A stretch of 64,000 nt of DNA, from positions 4,871,001 through 4,935,000 of the forward strand of contig NZ_CP060714.1 in the NCBI RefSeq assembly GCF_014395975.1, given 5' to 3'. Both the position numbers and the translations under genes were made by a program. Source of the DNA: Diaphorobacter ruginosibacter. GTDB taxonomy: Bacteria; Pseudomonadota; Gammaproteobacteria; Burkholderiales; Burkholderiaceae_C. Positions within the stretch are counted from its first letter, which is position 1, and every line of letters starts with the position of its first letter. Under the pieces are notes generated by a model that was not told the DNA's origin, ran no database searches, and saw nothing but the letters and a program-made list of their open reading frames with translations. Positions 8,420 through 16,123 of this stretch are shown here, one piece after another.

Positions 8420-8758
8420 GACGGGTTGCTCTCGGCCACACGCAGCGGGCAAGCGTGGTGCCATCACGCATGGACGGTGTGAGCACAAGGCTCTCCAAAC
8501 AACTGCCTGAGCAGCGCGTGTCACGCATGAACTGTTCACTCCAATGCTGAGATGGCCCCTCAGACGCGACGCAAAGGCGCGGACAGTACAAGCGTACGGC
8601 AAGCCTTTGGAACAAAGTATGAGGGGCCATCTCAGCACCCCAAAACGAAGACTCTCACCAAAAGCGCAGCACGCCCATTCGTCACGCGACCCCATTCGAC
8701 ACGGTATTCCGCGAAGAATTTCTTTTTCGCCCGGCGGCGGAAGGTACACAATGTGCCT
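8420..8758. other. Gene-free stretch with a large inverted repeat
   Basis: 339 bp between the TSUP gene and pepP. Open frames here have no coding character. The only structure is the 18-bp inverted repeat listed separately, and GGAAGG at 8739-8744, which is the likely pepP ribosome site. Confidence 0.6.
8545..8637. repeat. 93-bp element bounded by a perfect 18-bp inverted repeat
   Basis: The arms TGCTGAGATGGCCCCTCA (8545-8562) and TGAGGGGCCATCTCAGCA (8620-8637) are exact reverse complements. Inside, CAAAGGC near 8573 can pair with GCCTTTG near 8603, and GTACAAGCGTAC forms a tip, so the whole element folds as one long hairpin. No T run follows on either strand, which argues against a simple terminator. 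No exact target-site duplication is visible. It resembles a small palindromic mobile element (MITE-like) or a structured RNA; I cannot decide from a single copy. Confidence 0.7.
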
Positions 8759-10150
8759 ATGACTCAGTCCGCAACCGTATACGCCCAACGACGTGCCCGC
8801 CTGGCCTCGCAGCTTGGCAAGGGCGGCATCGCCGTCATTCCCACGGCGCCCGAGCGCCAGCGCAATCGCGACAACAGCTTTCTCTATCGTCACGACAGCT
8901 ATTTCTACTACCTGACGGGATTCACCGAGCCCCATGCCTGCCTGGTGCTGGCGGCCGATGGCACGAGCACGCTGTTCTGCCAGCCCAAGGACCTGGAGCG
9001 CGAGATCTGGGACGGCTACCGCCTCGGCCCTGAAGCGGCGGTGACGACGCTGGGCATGGATGCGGCGTTCTCGGTGGCCGAGCTGCCGGCACGTATTCCG
9101 CGGCTGCTCGAGAACACCGAATGCGTGTGGTATCCGTTTGCCACGCACGAAGGACTGGCCGCGCAGGTCGATGGCTGGCTGAACAAGGTGCGCGCGCGGG
9201 TGCGCTTCGGCGCGATGTGCCCGACGGAGCAACGCGACCTGTGTGCGCTGCTCGACGAAATGCGCCTCGTGAAGGATGCGCACGAGATCGACATCATGCG
9301 GCGCGCGGGCATCATCAGTGCGCGCGCGCATGTGCGCACCATGCAGCGTTCCGCGCGCATGCTGCGTGCCGGCGAGGATGTGCGCGAGTACCACCTCGAT
9401 GCCGAGCTGCTGCATGAATTCCGCCAGAGCGGCGCGCAATACGTGGCCTATGACTCCATCGTCGCGGCGGGTGCCAATGCCTGTGTGCTGCACTACCGCG
9501 CCGACAAGGCGCCGGTGCGCAAGGGCGAGCTGGTGTTGATCGATGCCGGCTGCGAACTCGACGGCTATGCCAGCGACATCACGCGCACCTTTCCCGCCGA
9601 TGGTCGGTTCAACGGTCCGCAGCGCGCGCTGTATGAACTGGTGCTGGCCAGCCAGGAGGCGGCGATCGCCGTCACGCGGGCCGGCAAGCGCTTCAATGAT
9701 CCGCATGACGCCACCGTCGCGGTGTTGGCGCAGGGCATGCTCGATCTGGGCCTGATCGATCGCAACAAGCACGCCACCGCGCAGGACGTGATCGAATCGC
9801 GCGCGTACTTCCAGTTCTACATGCATCGCACGGGCCACTGGCTCGGCATGGATGTGCACGACTGCGGCAGCTACGTCGAACCGTCGGAGATCGGTGTGGT
9901 CAGCGAACGCAAGGATCCGCTGTCGGGCGAGCTCATCAAGAACCGTCCGAGCCGCATCCTGCGCCCGGGCATGGTCACGACGATCGAGCCCGGTATCTAT
10001 GTGCGCCCCGCGCCCGGCGTGCCAGAGCAGTTCCACCACATCGGCATCCGCATCGAGGACGATGCGGTGGTCACCGAGACCGGTTGCGAACTGCTGACGC
10101 GCGGCGTGCCTGTGAAGGCCGACGACATCGAGGCGCTGATGAGGGCATGA
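8759..10150 (+). CDS. pepP: Xaa-Pro aminopeptidase (aminopeptidase P)
   Basis: 463 residues from ATG 8759. A GTG at 8753 in the same frame is better spaced (8 nt) from GGAAGG and may be the true start. The N-terminal half is the aminopeptidase-P non-catalytic domain (FYYLTGFTEPHACLVL). The C-terminal pita-bread metalloprotease domain shows the metal ligands in LIDAGCELDGYASDITRTF, HRTGHWLGMDVHD and TIEPGIYV. It removes N-terminal residues preceding proline in the cytoplasm. It stands between the TSUP gene and the RNA-repair operon, with 489 bp to the next gene. Confidence 0.95.
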   Translation: MTQSATVYAQRRARLASQLGKGGIAVIPTAPERQRNRDNSFLYRHDSYFYYLTGFTEPHACLVLAADGTSTLFCQPKDLEREIWDGYRLGPEAAVTTLGMDAAFSVAELPARIPRLLENTECVWYPFATHEGLAAQVDGWLNKVRARVRFGAMCPTEQRDLCALLDEMRLVKDAHEIDIMRRAGIISARAHVRTMQRSARMLRAGEDVREYHLDAELLHEFRQSGAQYVAYDSIVAAGANACVLHYRADKAPVRKGELVLIDAGCELDGYASDITRTFPADGRFNGPQRALYELVLASQEAAIAVTRAGKRFNDPHDATVAVLAQGMLDLGLIDRNKHATAQDVIESRAYFQFYMHRTGHWLGMDVHDCGSYVEPSEIGVVSERKDPLSGELIKNRPSRILRPGMVTTIEPGIYVRPAPGVPEQFHHIGIRIEDDAVVTETGCELLTRGVPVKADDIEALMRA

Positions 10151-10226
10151 GCCAGGCGCGCTTCCTGCACGTGCGGCGCTCGCGCAACGCCGCTCGCAGG
10201 AGGTGCGCGAAGAAGCGCGTGAAGCC

Positions 10227-10255
10227 TTGCCAGTGCCGTGAGGTGCCGATAGACT
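10227..10255 (+). promoter_or_regulatory. Sigma-70 type promoter for the rtcB-prfH leader
   Basis: TTGCCA at 10227-10232 and TAGACT at 10250-10255 are separated by exactly 17 bp. A start near 10262 would give a leader of about 380 nt before rtcB. I see no sigma-54 type (GG-N10-GC with TGGCAC/TTGC) site, unlike RtcR-controlled rtcBA operons. This is a prediction from sequence match only. Confidence 0.55.
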
Positions 10256-10261
10256 GTGCCT

Positions 10262-10639
10262 CTTGCCCCCATCCTCGGGGATCTCCGTGGAGACCGTGTC
10301 GTGAGACACCGTGGGCAACCTCCCTTTCCCTTTCATTCCAGACATCCAAGGAGCAGCAACATGAAGAAGACTGCATGGCAACGACAAGACCGTATCGCTT
10401 GCCGCATCAACGAAGTGGCCGCGCAGGCCTGAACGTCGTCGTTCACTCCTTCTTTCTCTTTTGAAAGTGTCACGCGCTGATGGTCGCGTGATGTGAGCAT
10501 CCAGTTGCTGGATGCAGGTGGACGGAGTCCTTCCAGGACTGCCCGCCATATGCGTTTTTGCCAGGCAAAGCATTGTTTCGCGCCGTGTCGCAAGGCACGC
10601 CGCGCGAAGGAATTCGTTTGTTTGTTTGGATTCAATCGC
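10262..10639 (+). promoter_or_regulatory. Highly structured rtcB-prfH 5' leader
   Basis: At least eight separate hairpins can be drawn. Upstream of the small frame: CCCC/GGGG at 10267-10280, TCTC/GAGA at 10282-10293, and GTGTC-GTGA-GACAC at 10296-10309 with a GNRA loop. Downstream of it: TCACGCG/CGCGTGA at 10470-10491, GCATCCAG/CTGGATGC at 10497-10515, AGTCCT/AGGACT at 10526-10540, an ATGC...GCAT stem with inner TTTGC/GCAAA at 10550-10573, and TTCGCGC/GCGCGAA with inner CGTG/CACG at 10577-10608. The last ends at AAGGA (10607-10611), so pairing would mask the only ribosome site near rtcB. I know of no named RNA family that matches. Confidence 0.6.
10361..10432 (+). CDS. 23-codon leader reading frame upstream of rtcB
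   Basis: ATG at 10361 follows AAGGAGCAGCAAC, a strong ribosome site with ideal spacing, better than that of rtcB itself. The peptide begins MKKTAWQRQDR and ends EVAAQA before TGA; it is basic and hydrophilic, with one Trp and one Cys. It ends 38 bp before the hairpin train. It is too short to classify and not a run of one amino acid as in classical attenuators. It could be a regulatory upstream frame sensing ribosome state, or a chance frame. Confidence 0.4.
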   Translation: MKKTAWQRQDRIACRINEVAAQA

Positions 10640-11812
10640 ATGGGCACTACTACCCCATTTCAAGAACTGCAACACGCCGCGCAGGTGCGCGTGCTGGCAG
10701 GCGAGCGCGTATGGCTGGAGGATGCCGCGCTCGAACAACTTCGCATCACCGCACGCCTGCCGCACATCCGTGCAGCCGTGGGCCTGCCCGACCTGCACCC
10801 GGGTCGTGGCTACCCCGTGGGTGCTGCGTTCTTTTCCGTGAATCATTTCTACCCCGCGCTGGTCGGCGGCGACATCGGCTGCGGCATGGGCCTGTGGCGC
10901 ACCGATCTGCGCGCGCATGCGGCCTCGGCCAGCAAGCTCGAGAAGCAGCTCGGCAACATCGACGGGCCGCTTCCCGACGCCTTGATGGCCGATGCGCAGC
11001 GCCAGCTCGATGGCATTGCGGTCGCGCAGCTGCCCGCGTCGCGCGAGATGCTGGCGGCCAGCATCGGCACGATCGGCGGAGGCAACCACTTCGCCGAACT
11101 GCAGGTGGTGGACGAGGTCTACGACGCCGATGCGGACATCGACCGCAAGCGCGTGCACCTGCTGGTGCACAGTGGTTCGCGCGGCCTCGGAGGCGCCATT
11201 CTGCGCGAGCATGTGGAGCGCTTCGGCCATGCGGGGCTGACGGCGGGCTCGGGCGATGCGCGGGTCTATCTCGCGCAGCATGACGCGGCGCTCGACTTCG
11301 CATGCCTGAACCGCATCTGGATCGCACGCCGCATCCTGCAGGCGATCCGTGCCGAGGCCGACCTGTTGCTCGATGTGAGCCACAACCATGTCCAGGAAGC
11401 CGAATTCGGTGGTGAGTGCGGCTTCCTGCATCGCAAGGGAGCCACTCCCTCCGACCAGGGCGTGGTGATGATTCCCGGATCGCGTGGCGACTTCAGCTAC
11501 CTGGTGAGGCCGGTGGCCGGACGCGACGAGGCGCTGTTCTCGCTGGCGCATGGCGCGGGCCGCAAGTGGTCGCGCTCCGACTGCATGGGGCGCCTGGCGC
11601 ACAAGTACCGCTCGGACGAGCTGCGCCGCACGCGCTTTGGCAGCACGGTGGTGTGCAACGACAAGGAACTGCTGTACGAGGAGGCCCCCCAGGCCTACAA
11701 GGATGTGGACTCGGTGGTCGCCGCCCTGGTCGATGCGGGCCTGGTCACGCTGCTTGCGCGCCTGCGTCCCATCCTGACCTACAAGAAGGGAGGGCTGGCC
11801 GCATGCTGCTGA
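10640..11812 (+). CDS. rtcB: RtcB family RNA ligase (RtcB2 type, paired with PrfH)
   Basis: 390 residues. RtcB joins 2',3'-cyclic phosphate or 3'-phosphate RNA ends to 5'-OH ends using GTP and manganese. Visible ligands and motifs: GGDIGCG (Asp78, Cys81), GGGNHF (Asn149, His150), VHSGSRG (His177), DVSHNH (His248) and AHGAGRKWSR, in which His304 is the expected guanylylated residue. The start is uncertain: ATG 10640 has no close ribosome site, while TTG 10622 lies 10 nt from AAGGA. The stop overlaps the prfH start by 10 bp, so translation is coupled. The pairing with PrfH marks the ribosome-repair branch rather than the tRNA-splicing-like rtcBA operon. Confidence 0.95.
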   Translation: MGTTTPFQELQHAAQVRVLAGERVWLEDAALEQLRITARLPHIRAAVGLPDLHPGRGYPVGAAFFSVNHFYPALVGGDIGCGMGLWRTDLRAHAASASKLEKQLGNIDGPLPDALMADAQRQLDGIAVAQLPASREMLAASIGTIGGGNHFAELQVVDEVYDADADIDRKRVHLLVHSGSRGLGGAILREHVERFGHAGLTAGSGDARVYLAQHDAALDFACLNRIWIARRILQAIRAEADLLLDVSHNHVQEAEFGGECGFLHRKGATPSDQGVVMIPGSRGDFSYLVRPVAGRDEALFSLAHGAGRKWSRSDCMGRLAHKYRSDELRRTRFGSTVVCNDKELLYEEAPQAYKDVDSVVAALVDAGLVTLLARLRPILTYKKGGLAACC

Positions 11813-12408
11813 CGTTCTTCCAGATCACGGCGGCGCAGGGGCCGCTCGAGTGCGAGCGCGCGACGCTGGTTACGCTGCAGGCACTGCTGCGCGACGCCGA
11901 GGCGCACCGCGTGCAGGTGGATGTCGTCGAGGAGGCGGCGTCTCCCGCCGGGCTCAAGTCCGTGCTGCTGCAGGCGCGAGGCGAGGCGGCCGATGCATGG
12001 CTGCGCACATGGCTCGGGTCGGTGCAGTGCATTTTCACGAGTCCATTCCGCCCGGGGCATCGCCGCAGGAACTGGTTCGTGGGGGTGCAGCGCTGCGAAG
12101 TGTCGCCGGCGGCTCTGGCGCTGGACGATGGCGACATCGTCTTCCAGGCCTGCCGCGCGTCGGGCAAGGGCGGCCAGCACGTCAACACGACCGACTCGGC
12201 TGTCCATGCGCTCCATCGTCCGAGCGGCATCGCGGTCAAGGTGATGAGCGAACGCAGCCAGCACGCCAACCGGCGGCTGGCGCGCACGCTCATCGCGTTG
12301 AAGCTGGCCGAGCGGGCGGAGCAGGACGAGGGCCATGCGCGCAGGAGCCGCAGCCTGTTGCACCGGGATGTGGACCGCGGCAATCCGGTACGGGTCCTGC
12401 ACGGGTGA
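11803..12408 (+). CDS. prfH: Peptide chain release factor homologue PrfH
   Basis: 201 residues, starting inside the end of rtcB after GGGAGGG. The class I release-factor peptidyl-hydrolase motif GGQ is at 123-125 (ASGKGGQHVNTT). The codon-reading domains of RF1/RF2 are absent, as in other PrfH proteins. Work on the E. coli pair showed that PrfH releases peptide from ribosomes cut in the 16S decoding centre and RtcB then seals the rRNA. The basic C-terminus (HARRSRSLLHRDVDR) resembles the tail that reaches the mRNA channel in rescue factors. Function here is inferred from that homology and gene pairing. Confidence 0.92.
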   Translation: MLLTFFQITAAQGPLECERATLVTLQALLRDAEAHRVQVDVVEEAASPAGLKSVLLQARGEAADAWLRTWLGSVQCIFTSPFRPGHRRRNWFVGVQRCEVSPAALALDDGDIVFQACRASGKGGQHVNTTDSAVHALHRPSGIAVKVMSERSQHANRRLARTLIALKLAERAEQDEGHARRSRSLLHRDVDRGNPVRVLHG

Positions 12409-12518
12409 GGAGGCCGGCGGCGGTGCCGCGGTTTTGTGCGCTGCAGCACCGGAAGTTGCCCTCATGTAACCCGATTTATGCAAAAATTGAAACTCAATTA
12501 CGTACTCATGGGATTTTG

Positions 12519-13961
12519 ATGGTCATGCATATCCGCCGCGCTACCAAGATTGTTGCCACGTTGGGCCCCGCTTCGAGCGATCCGCAGCTGCTCGAGAAGA
12601 TGATTGCCTCCGGACTGAACGTGGTGCGCCTGAACTTCAGCCACGGCAAGGCCCAGGACCACATCGACCGCGCGGCCATGGTGCGTGCCGCGGCGCAGCG
12701 CGCGGGCCGCGAGGTGGCGATCATGGCCGACCTGCAGGGCCCGAAGATCCGTGTCGGCAAGTTTGCCGAGGGCAAGGTGATGCTGGAGGAGGGGGCCGCG
12801 TTCGTGCTGGACGCTTCGCGCACCGAGCCGGGCGATCTCGGCGGCGTGGGCCTCGACTACAAGGAACTGCCCCGTGATGTGCGCCCGGGCGACGTGCTGC
12901 TGCTCAACGACGGCCTGATCGTGCTGGTGGTCGAGGCAGTGCGCGGCGATGCGGTGCACACCACGGTGAGGATCGGGGGCGAACTCTCGAACAACAAGGG
13001 CATCAACAAGCAGGGCGGCGGTCTGACGGCGCCGGCACTGACCGCCAAGGACATGGAGGACATCAAGACCGCGATGAGCTTCCAGGCCGACTACGTGGCC
13101 GTGAGCTTTCCCAAGAATGCCACCGACATGGAGATGGCGCGCCAGCTTTGCTACGTGGCGGCAGCGGGCACGGGCCACCGTCCCGGGCTGGTGGCGAAGA
13201 TCGAACGCGCCGAGGCCGTTCCTCTGCTCGAGGAAATCCTGCGCGCCTCCGACGGCATCATGGTGGCGCGTGGCGACCTGGCCGTGGAGGTGGGCAATGC
13301 CGCGGTGCCTGCGCTGCAGAAGAAGATGATCAAGATGGCGCGCGACATGGACAAGTTCGTGATCACGGCCACGCAGATGATGGAGTCGATGATCACCAAC
13401 CCGGTGCCCACGCGCGCCGAGGTGAGCGACGTGGCCAATGCCGTGCTGGACGGCACGGACGCCGTGATGCTGAGCGCCGAAACGGCCGCAGGCCGCTATC
13501 CGCTGGAGACGGTGCGCGAGATGGCGACGATCTGCGCGGCTGCCGAAGCGGCGGAGGATCCGGACCGCGATGACGATTTCCACGGCCAGACGCTGGGCCG
13601 CATCGACCAGTCGATCGCCATGGGCGCGCTGTTCACGGCCCATCACCTGGGCGCGAAGGCGATCGTCGCGATGACCGACAGCGGCTCGACGGCGCTGTGG
13701 ATGAGCCGCCACCGCATCCACATTCCCATCTATGCATTGACGCCCAAGGTGGCGACCCAGCGCAAGATGGCGATGTACCGCAACGTGCGCCCCCTGCTCA
13801 TGGACACCAGCGCGGACCGTGACACGGCCCTTGATCAGGCGGAGAGTCATCTCAGGATGCGCAACATCGTCCAGCAGGGCGACCTCTACGTGATCACCTG
13901 CGGCGAGCCTATGGGCGCACCGGGCGGGACCAATATGATGAAGATCTGCCGCGCCCGCTGA
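12519..13961 (+). CDS. pyk: Pyruvate kinase
   Basis: 480 residues from ATG 12519; ATG 12525 is two codons in and equally plausible, and neither has a good ribosome site. It makes pyruvate and ATP from phosphoenolpyruvate. Seen: RRATKIVATLGPASSD at the N-terminus, the GKA-type nucleotide/metal region (LVAKIERAEA with the catalytic Lys, then GIMVARGDLAVEVG), and the ATQMMESMITNPVPTRAEV segment. The C-terminal allosteric domain is present (MTDSGSTALWMSRHR). Its 3' end overlaps the convergent PAP2 gene by 53 bp. Confidence 0.96.
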   Translation: MVMHIRRATKIVATLGPASSDPQLLEKMIASGLNVVRLNFSHGKAQDHIDRAAMVRAAAQRAGREVAIMADLQGPKIRVGKFAEGKVMLEEGAAFVLDASRTEPGDLGGVGLDYKELPRDVRPGDVLLLNDGLIVLVVEAVRGDAVHTTVRIGGELSNNKGINKQGGGLTAPALTAKDMEDIKTAMSFQADYVAVSFPKNATDMEMARQLCYVAAAGTGHRPGLVAKIERAEAVPLLEEILRASDGIMVARGDLAVEVGNAAVPALQKKMIKMARDMDKFVITATQMMESMITNPVPTRAEVSDVANAVLDGTDAVMLSAETAAGRYPLETVREMATICAAAEAAEDPDRDDDFHGQTLGRIDQSIAMGALFTAHHLGAKAIVAMTDSGSTALWMSRHRIHIPIYALTPKVATQRKMAMYRNVRPLLMDTSADRDTALDQAESHLRMRNIVQQGDLYVITCGEPMGAPGGTNMMKICRAR

Positions 13962-14490
13962 CCCTGCCGGCGAGCGCCGCAACGGCGCTCGCGCTGGCGA
14001 TGCCCACGATCGCGCCGCCCAGCAGGTCGCCGGGCAGGTGGACACCGAGGCAGACCCGGCTCCAGCCGATGGCCATGGCGGCCAGCCAGGCCGCAGCGAT
14101 CACGCAGCGCCCCAGGCGCGAGTCGCGGATCGCCTGCCCCGTAAGCAGCCCCTGCGCCAGCGCAAATGCCAGCGTGGCGTGCATGCTTGGAAATCCCGAG
14201 CGCATGCCGTGGGCGATCCACTGGATTCCCAGCCCCAGCTGCGCCGGACGCGGCTCCGGCCAATGGCGCCGGATCAGATAGGCGACTGCCGCCGCCAGTA
14301 GCAATCCGGCCAGCGTCGCGAGCAGTTCGCGCTGCACCAGCCGTCCCCCTCCCAGCAATGCAAGAATGAAGGCGCCTGCCATCGACATCGGCAGGCTCTG
14401 CGATAGCCATGTCGCCACCCCGACGACTGCCGCCGGGGTGGCGGCGCTGGCGTTGATATGCAGGAAAAGGACGTGATCCAGAGGCAGCAT
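13909..14490 (-). CDS. PAP2 family membrane phosphatase
   Basis: 193 residues from the ATG at 14490; the open frame continues upstream but loses family character. Five to six hydrophobic segments enclose the three PAP2 motifs: RRHWPEPRP, SGFPSMHAT (His is the acid/base residue) and SRVCLGVHLPGD with the phosphate-accepting His. Candidate roles are undecaprenyl-diphosphate or other lipid phosphatase at the periplasmic face of the inner membrane. The stop lies inside pyk on the other strand, a 53-bp tail-to-tail overlap, so convergent transcripts would share complementary 3' ends. Confidence 0.85.
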   Translation of the reverse strand: MLPLDHVLFLHINASAATPAAVVGVATWLSQSLPMSMAGAFILALLGGGRLVQRELLATLAGLLLAAAVAYLIRRHWPEPRPAQLGLGIQWIAHGMRSGFPSMHATLAFALAQGLLTGQAIRDSRLGRCVIAAAWLAAMAIGWSRVCLGVHLPGDLLGGAIVGIASASAVAALAGRVSGRGRSSSYWSRPVRP

Positions 14491-14660
14491 GGGGGTGGCG
14501 CGTGGTTGCGCCCCGAGTGATGTTGCGGCGAATCTACGGCACCAATGTGAAAGCAATCTGAACGCGGATGCATGAAATCGACCGGGCGATGCCTCCCGCA
14601 GTTCCACCTGGCTGCGCAGGGCCGCAGGAGCCCGAAATTCCGGCCATTCGGGCTTGGCGC

Positions 14661-14691
14661 TAAAATCGGCAGTTACCAACCGGTTACCAAC
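14661..14691 (+). promoter_or_regulatory. Probable fba promoter -10 and tandem GTTACCAAC repeat
   Basis: TAAAAT at 14661-14666 is a plausible -10, with a weak TTCCGG 17 bp upstream. Directly after it GTTACCAAC occurs twice, at 14672-14680 and 14683-14691, spaced 11 bp, one helical turn. Position around or just after the transcription start suits a repressor or roadblock operator. No matching regulator is identified. Confidence 0.4.
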
Positions 14692-14781
14692 TCGCGCAAG
14701 GCGGCAGCACCCCGCCCGACCCCGCGCGGGCCGCGTCGACCGGTGCCTGTCGCTCAACAACTTACCTTACGGACCTTTCCC

Positions 14782-15846
14782 ATGCCTCTCGTCTCGATGC
14801 GCGAATTGCTCGACCATGCTGCCGAAAACGGCTATGGCATTCCAGCCTTCAACGTGAACAACCTGGAGCAGGTGCAGGCCGTCATGTCGGCTGCCGACGA
14901 AGTGGGCGCTCCCGTGATCCTGCAGGCCAGCGCCGGCGCCCGCAAGTACGCTGGCGAACCCTTCATCAAGCACCTGATCCAGGCCGCGGCAGAAGCCTTC
15001 CCGCACATTCCCCTGGTCATGCACCAGGACCATGGCACTTCTCCCGCGATCTGCCAGGGTGCGCTGAACCTGGGCTTCGGCTCGGTGATGATGGACGGCT
15101 CGCTGCGTGAAGACGGCAAGACACCGGCGGACTTCGACTACAACGTCGACGTGACCCGCAAGGTGGTCGAAATGGCCCACAGGATCGGCGCGACGGTCGA
15201 GGGCGAGCTCGGCTGCCTGGGCTCCCTGGAAACCGGCATGGCTGGCGAGGAAGACGGTGTGGGCGCCGAAGGCGTGCTGGACCACTCGGCCCTGCTGACC
15301 GATCCGGAAGAGGCCGCACAGTTCGTGAAGGCCACGCAGCTGGACGCGCTGGCGATCGCCATCGGTACCAGCCACGGCGCCTACAAGTTCACCCGCAAGC
15401 CCACGGGCGACATCCTGGCGATCAGCCGCGTGAAGGAAATCCATGCCCGCATCCCCAACACCCACCTGGTGATGCACGGCTCCTCCTCCGTGCCGCAGGA
15501 CCTGCTGGCCATCATCAACCAGTTCGGCGGCAAGATGAAGGAAACCTACGGCGTGCCGATCGAGGAAATCCAGGAAGCCATCAAGTTCGGCGTGCGCAAG
15601 ATCAACATCGACACCGACATCCGCCTGGCCATGACCGGCGCGGTGCGCAAGTTCCAGGCCGAGAACCCGGACAAGTTCGACATGCGCGAATGGATGAAGC
15701 CCGCGCGCGAGGCCGCCAAGCAGATCTGCAAGCAACGCTACCTGGAATTCGGCTGTGAAGGCCAGGGTTCGAAGATCCAGGGCGTTTCGCTTTCCGAAAT
15801 GGCGGCAAAATATGCTTCTGGTTCGCTCAAGCAGACTGTGAACTGA
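14782..15846 (+). CDS. fba: Fructose-bisphosphate aldolase, class II
   Basis: 354 residues from ATG 14782. It cleaves or forms fructose 1,6-bisphosphate and, in the Calvin-cycle subtype this resembles, sedoheptulose bisphosphate. Zinc-enzyme features are VMHQDHGTS (residues 80-86), EGELGCLGS with the metal-binding Glu, GTSHGAYKF and LVMHGSSS. The end YASGSLKQTVN matches the long class IIA/CbbA subtype. An open frame upstream to 14572 is not part of the protein. A strong terminator follows, so it is probably transcribed alone. Confidence 0.96.
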   Translation: MPLVSMRELLDHAAENGYGIPAFNVNNLEQVQAVMSAADEVGAPVILQASAGARKYAGEPFIKHLIQAAAEAFPHIPLVMHQDHGTSPAICQGALNLGFGSVMMDGSLREDGKTPADFDYNVDVTRKVVEMAHRIGATVEGELGCLGSLETGMAGEEDGVGAEGVLDHSALLTDPEEAAQFVKATQLDALAIAIGTSHGAYKFTRKPTGDILAISRVKEIHARIPNTHLVMHGSSSVPQDLLAIINQFGGKMKETYGVPIEEIQEAIKFGVRKINIDTDIRLAMTGAVRKFQAENPDKFDMREWMKPAREAAKQICKQRYLEFGCEGQGSKIQGVSLSEMAAKYASGSLKQTVN

Positions 15847-15873
15847 TTTTTCGCCCTCCAGTGAAAAGTGCCG

Positions 15874-15910
15874 AAACCCGGCGTCTTGCAAAAGGCGCCG
15901 GGTTTTGCTT
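15874..15910 (+). terminator. Rho-independent terminator after fba
   Basis: A perfect 10-bp stem (AAACCCGGCG with CGCCGGGTTT), 12-nt loop, followed by TTTTGCTTT, 28 bp past the fba stop. Confidence 0.9.
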
Positions 15911-16123
15911 TGCAGGGGGCGTGAAGCCAGCCGGGATGGGATGCCTTGCCGGTTTGCAAGATTCGGTAAATTCTGCTCTGGTGGAGAATGCGGGGCACGG
16001 GCGGCCAAGGCAGGCTGTACGCTCACAATATTCCGACTTTCTCAAACTCATCATCATCATCGACAAGGAAGGCAGGCTGCAGCCTGCCCGCCCGCTCGGG
16101 ATAGCAAGGATTTGGTTTTCATC

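Noticed and set aside
8545..8637. Integron attC site
   Set aside because: The 18-bp repeat has the folded shape, but the RYYYAAC and GTTRRRY core sites are absent and there is no cassette context.
8751..8762. A three-codon frame overlapping the pepP ATG as ATGA, with GGAAGG well placed before it
   Set aside because: An in-frame GTG at 8753 has equally good spacing and would explain the ribosome site without an upstream frame.
10493..10639. ATG 10493 as the rtcB start
   Set aside because: It would put the hairpin-forming leader into the protein as an Arg/Cys-rich stretch unlike any RtcB N-terminus.
8258..11602. A 1114-codon open frame on the minus strand covering pepP and most of rtcB
   Set aside because: GC-rich shadow frame: it lies opposite two genes with clear catalytic motifs, and its translation is low-complexity Arg/His/Gln-rich with no recognisable domain.
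16049..16066. TCATCATCATCATCG short tandem repeat
   Set aside because: Only about four trinucleotide copies in a non-coding spacer; no phase-variation context.
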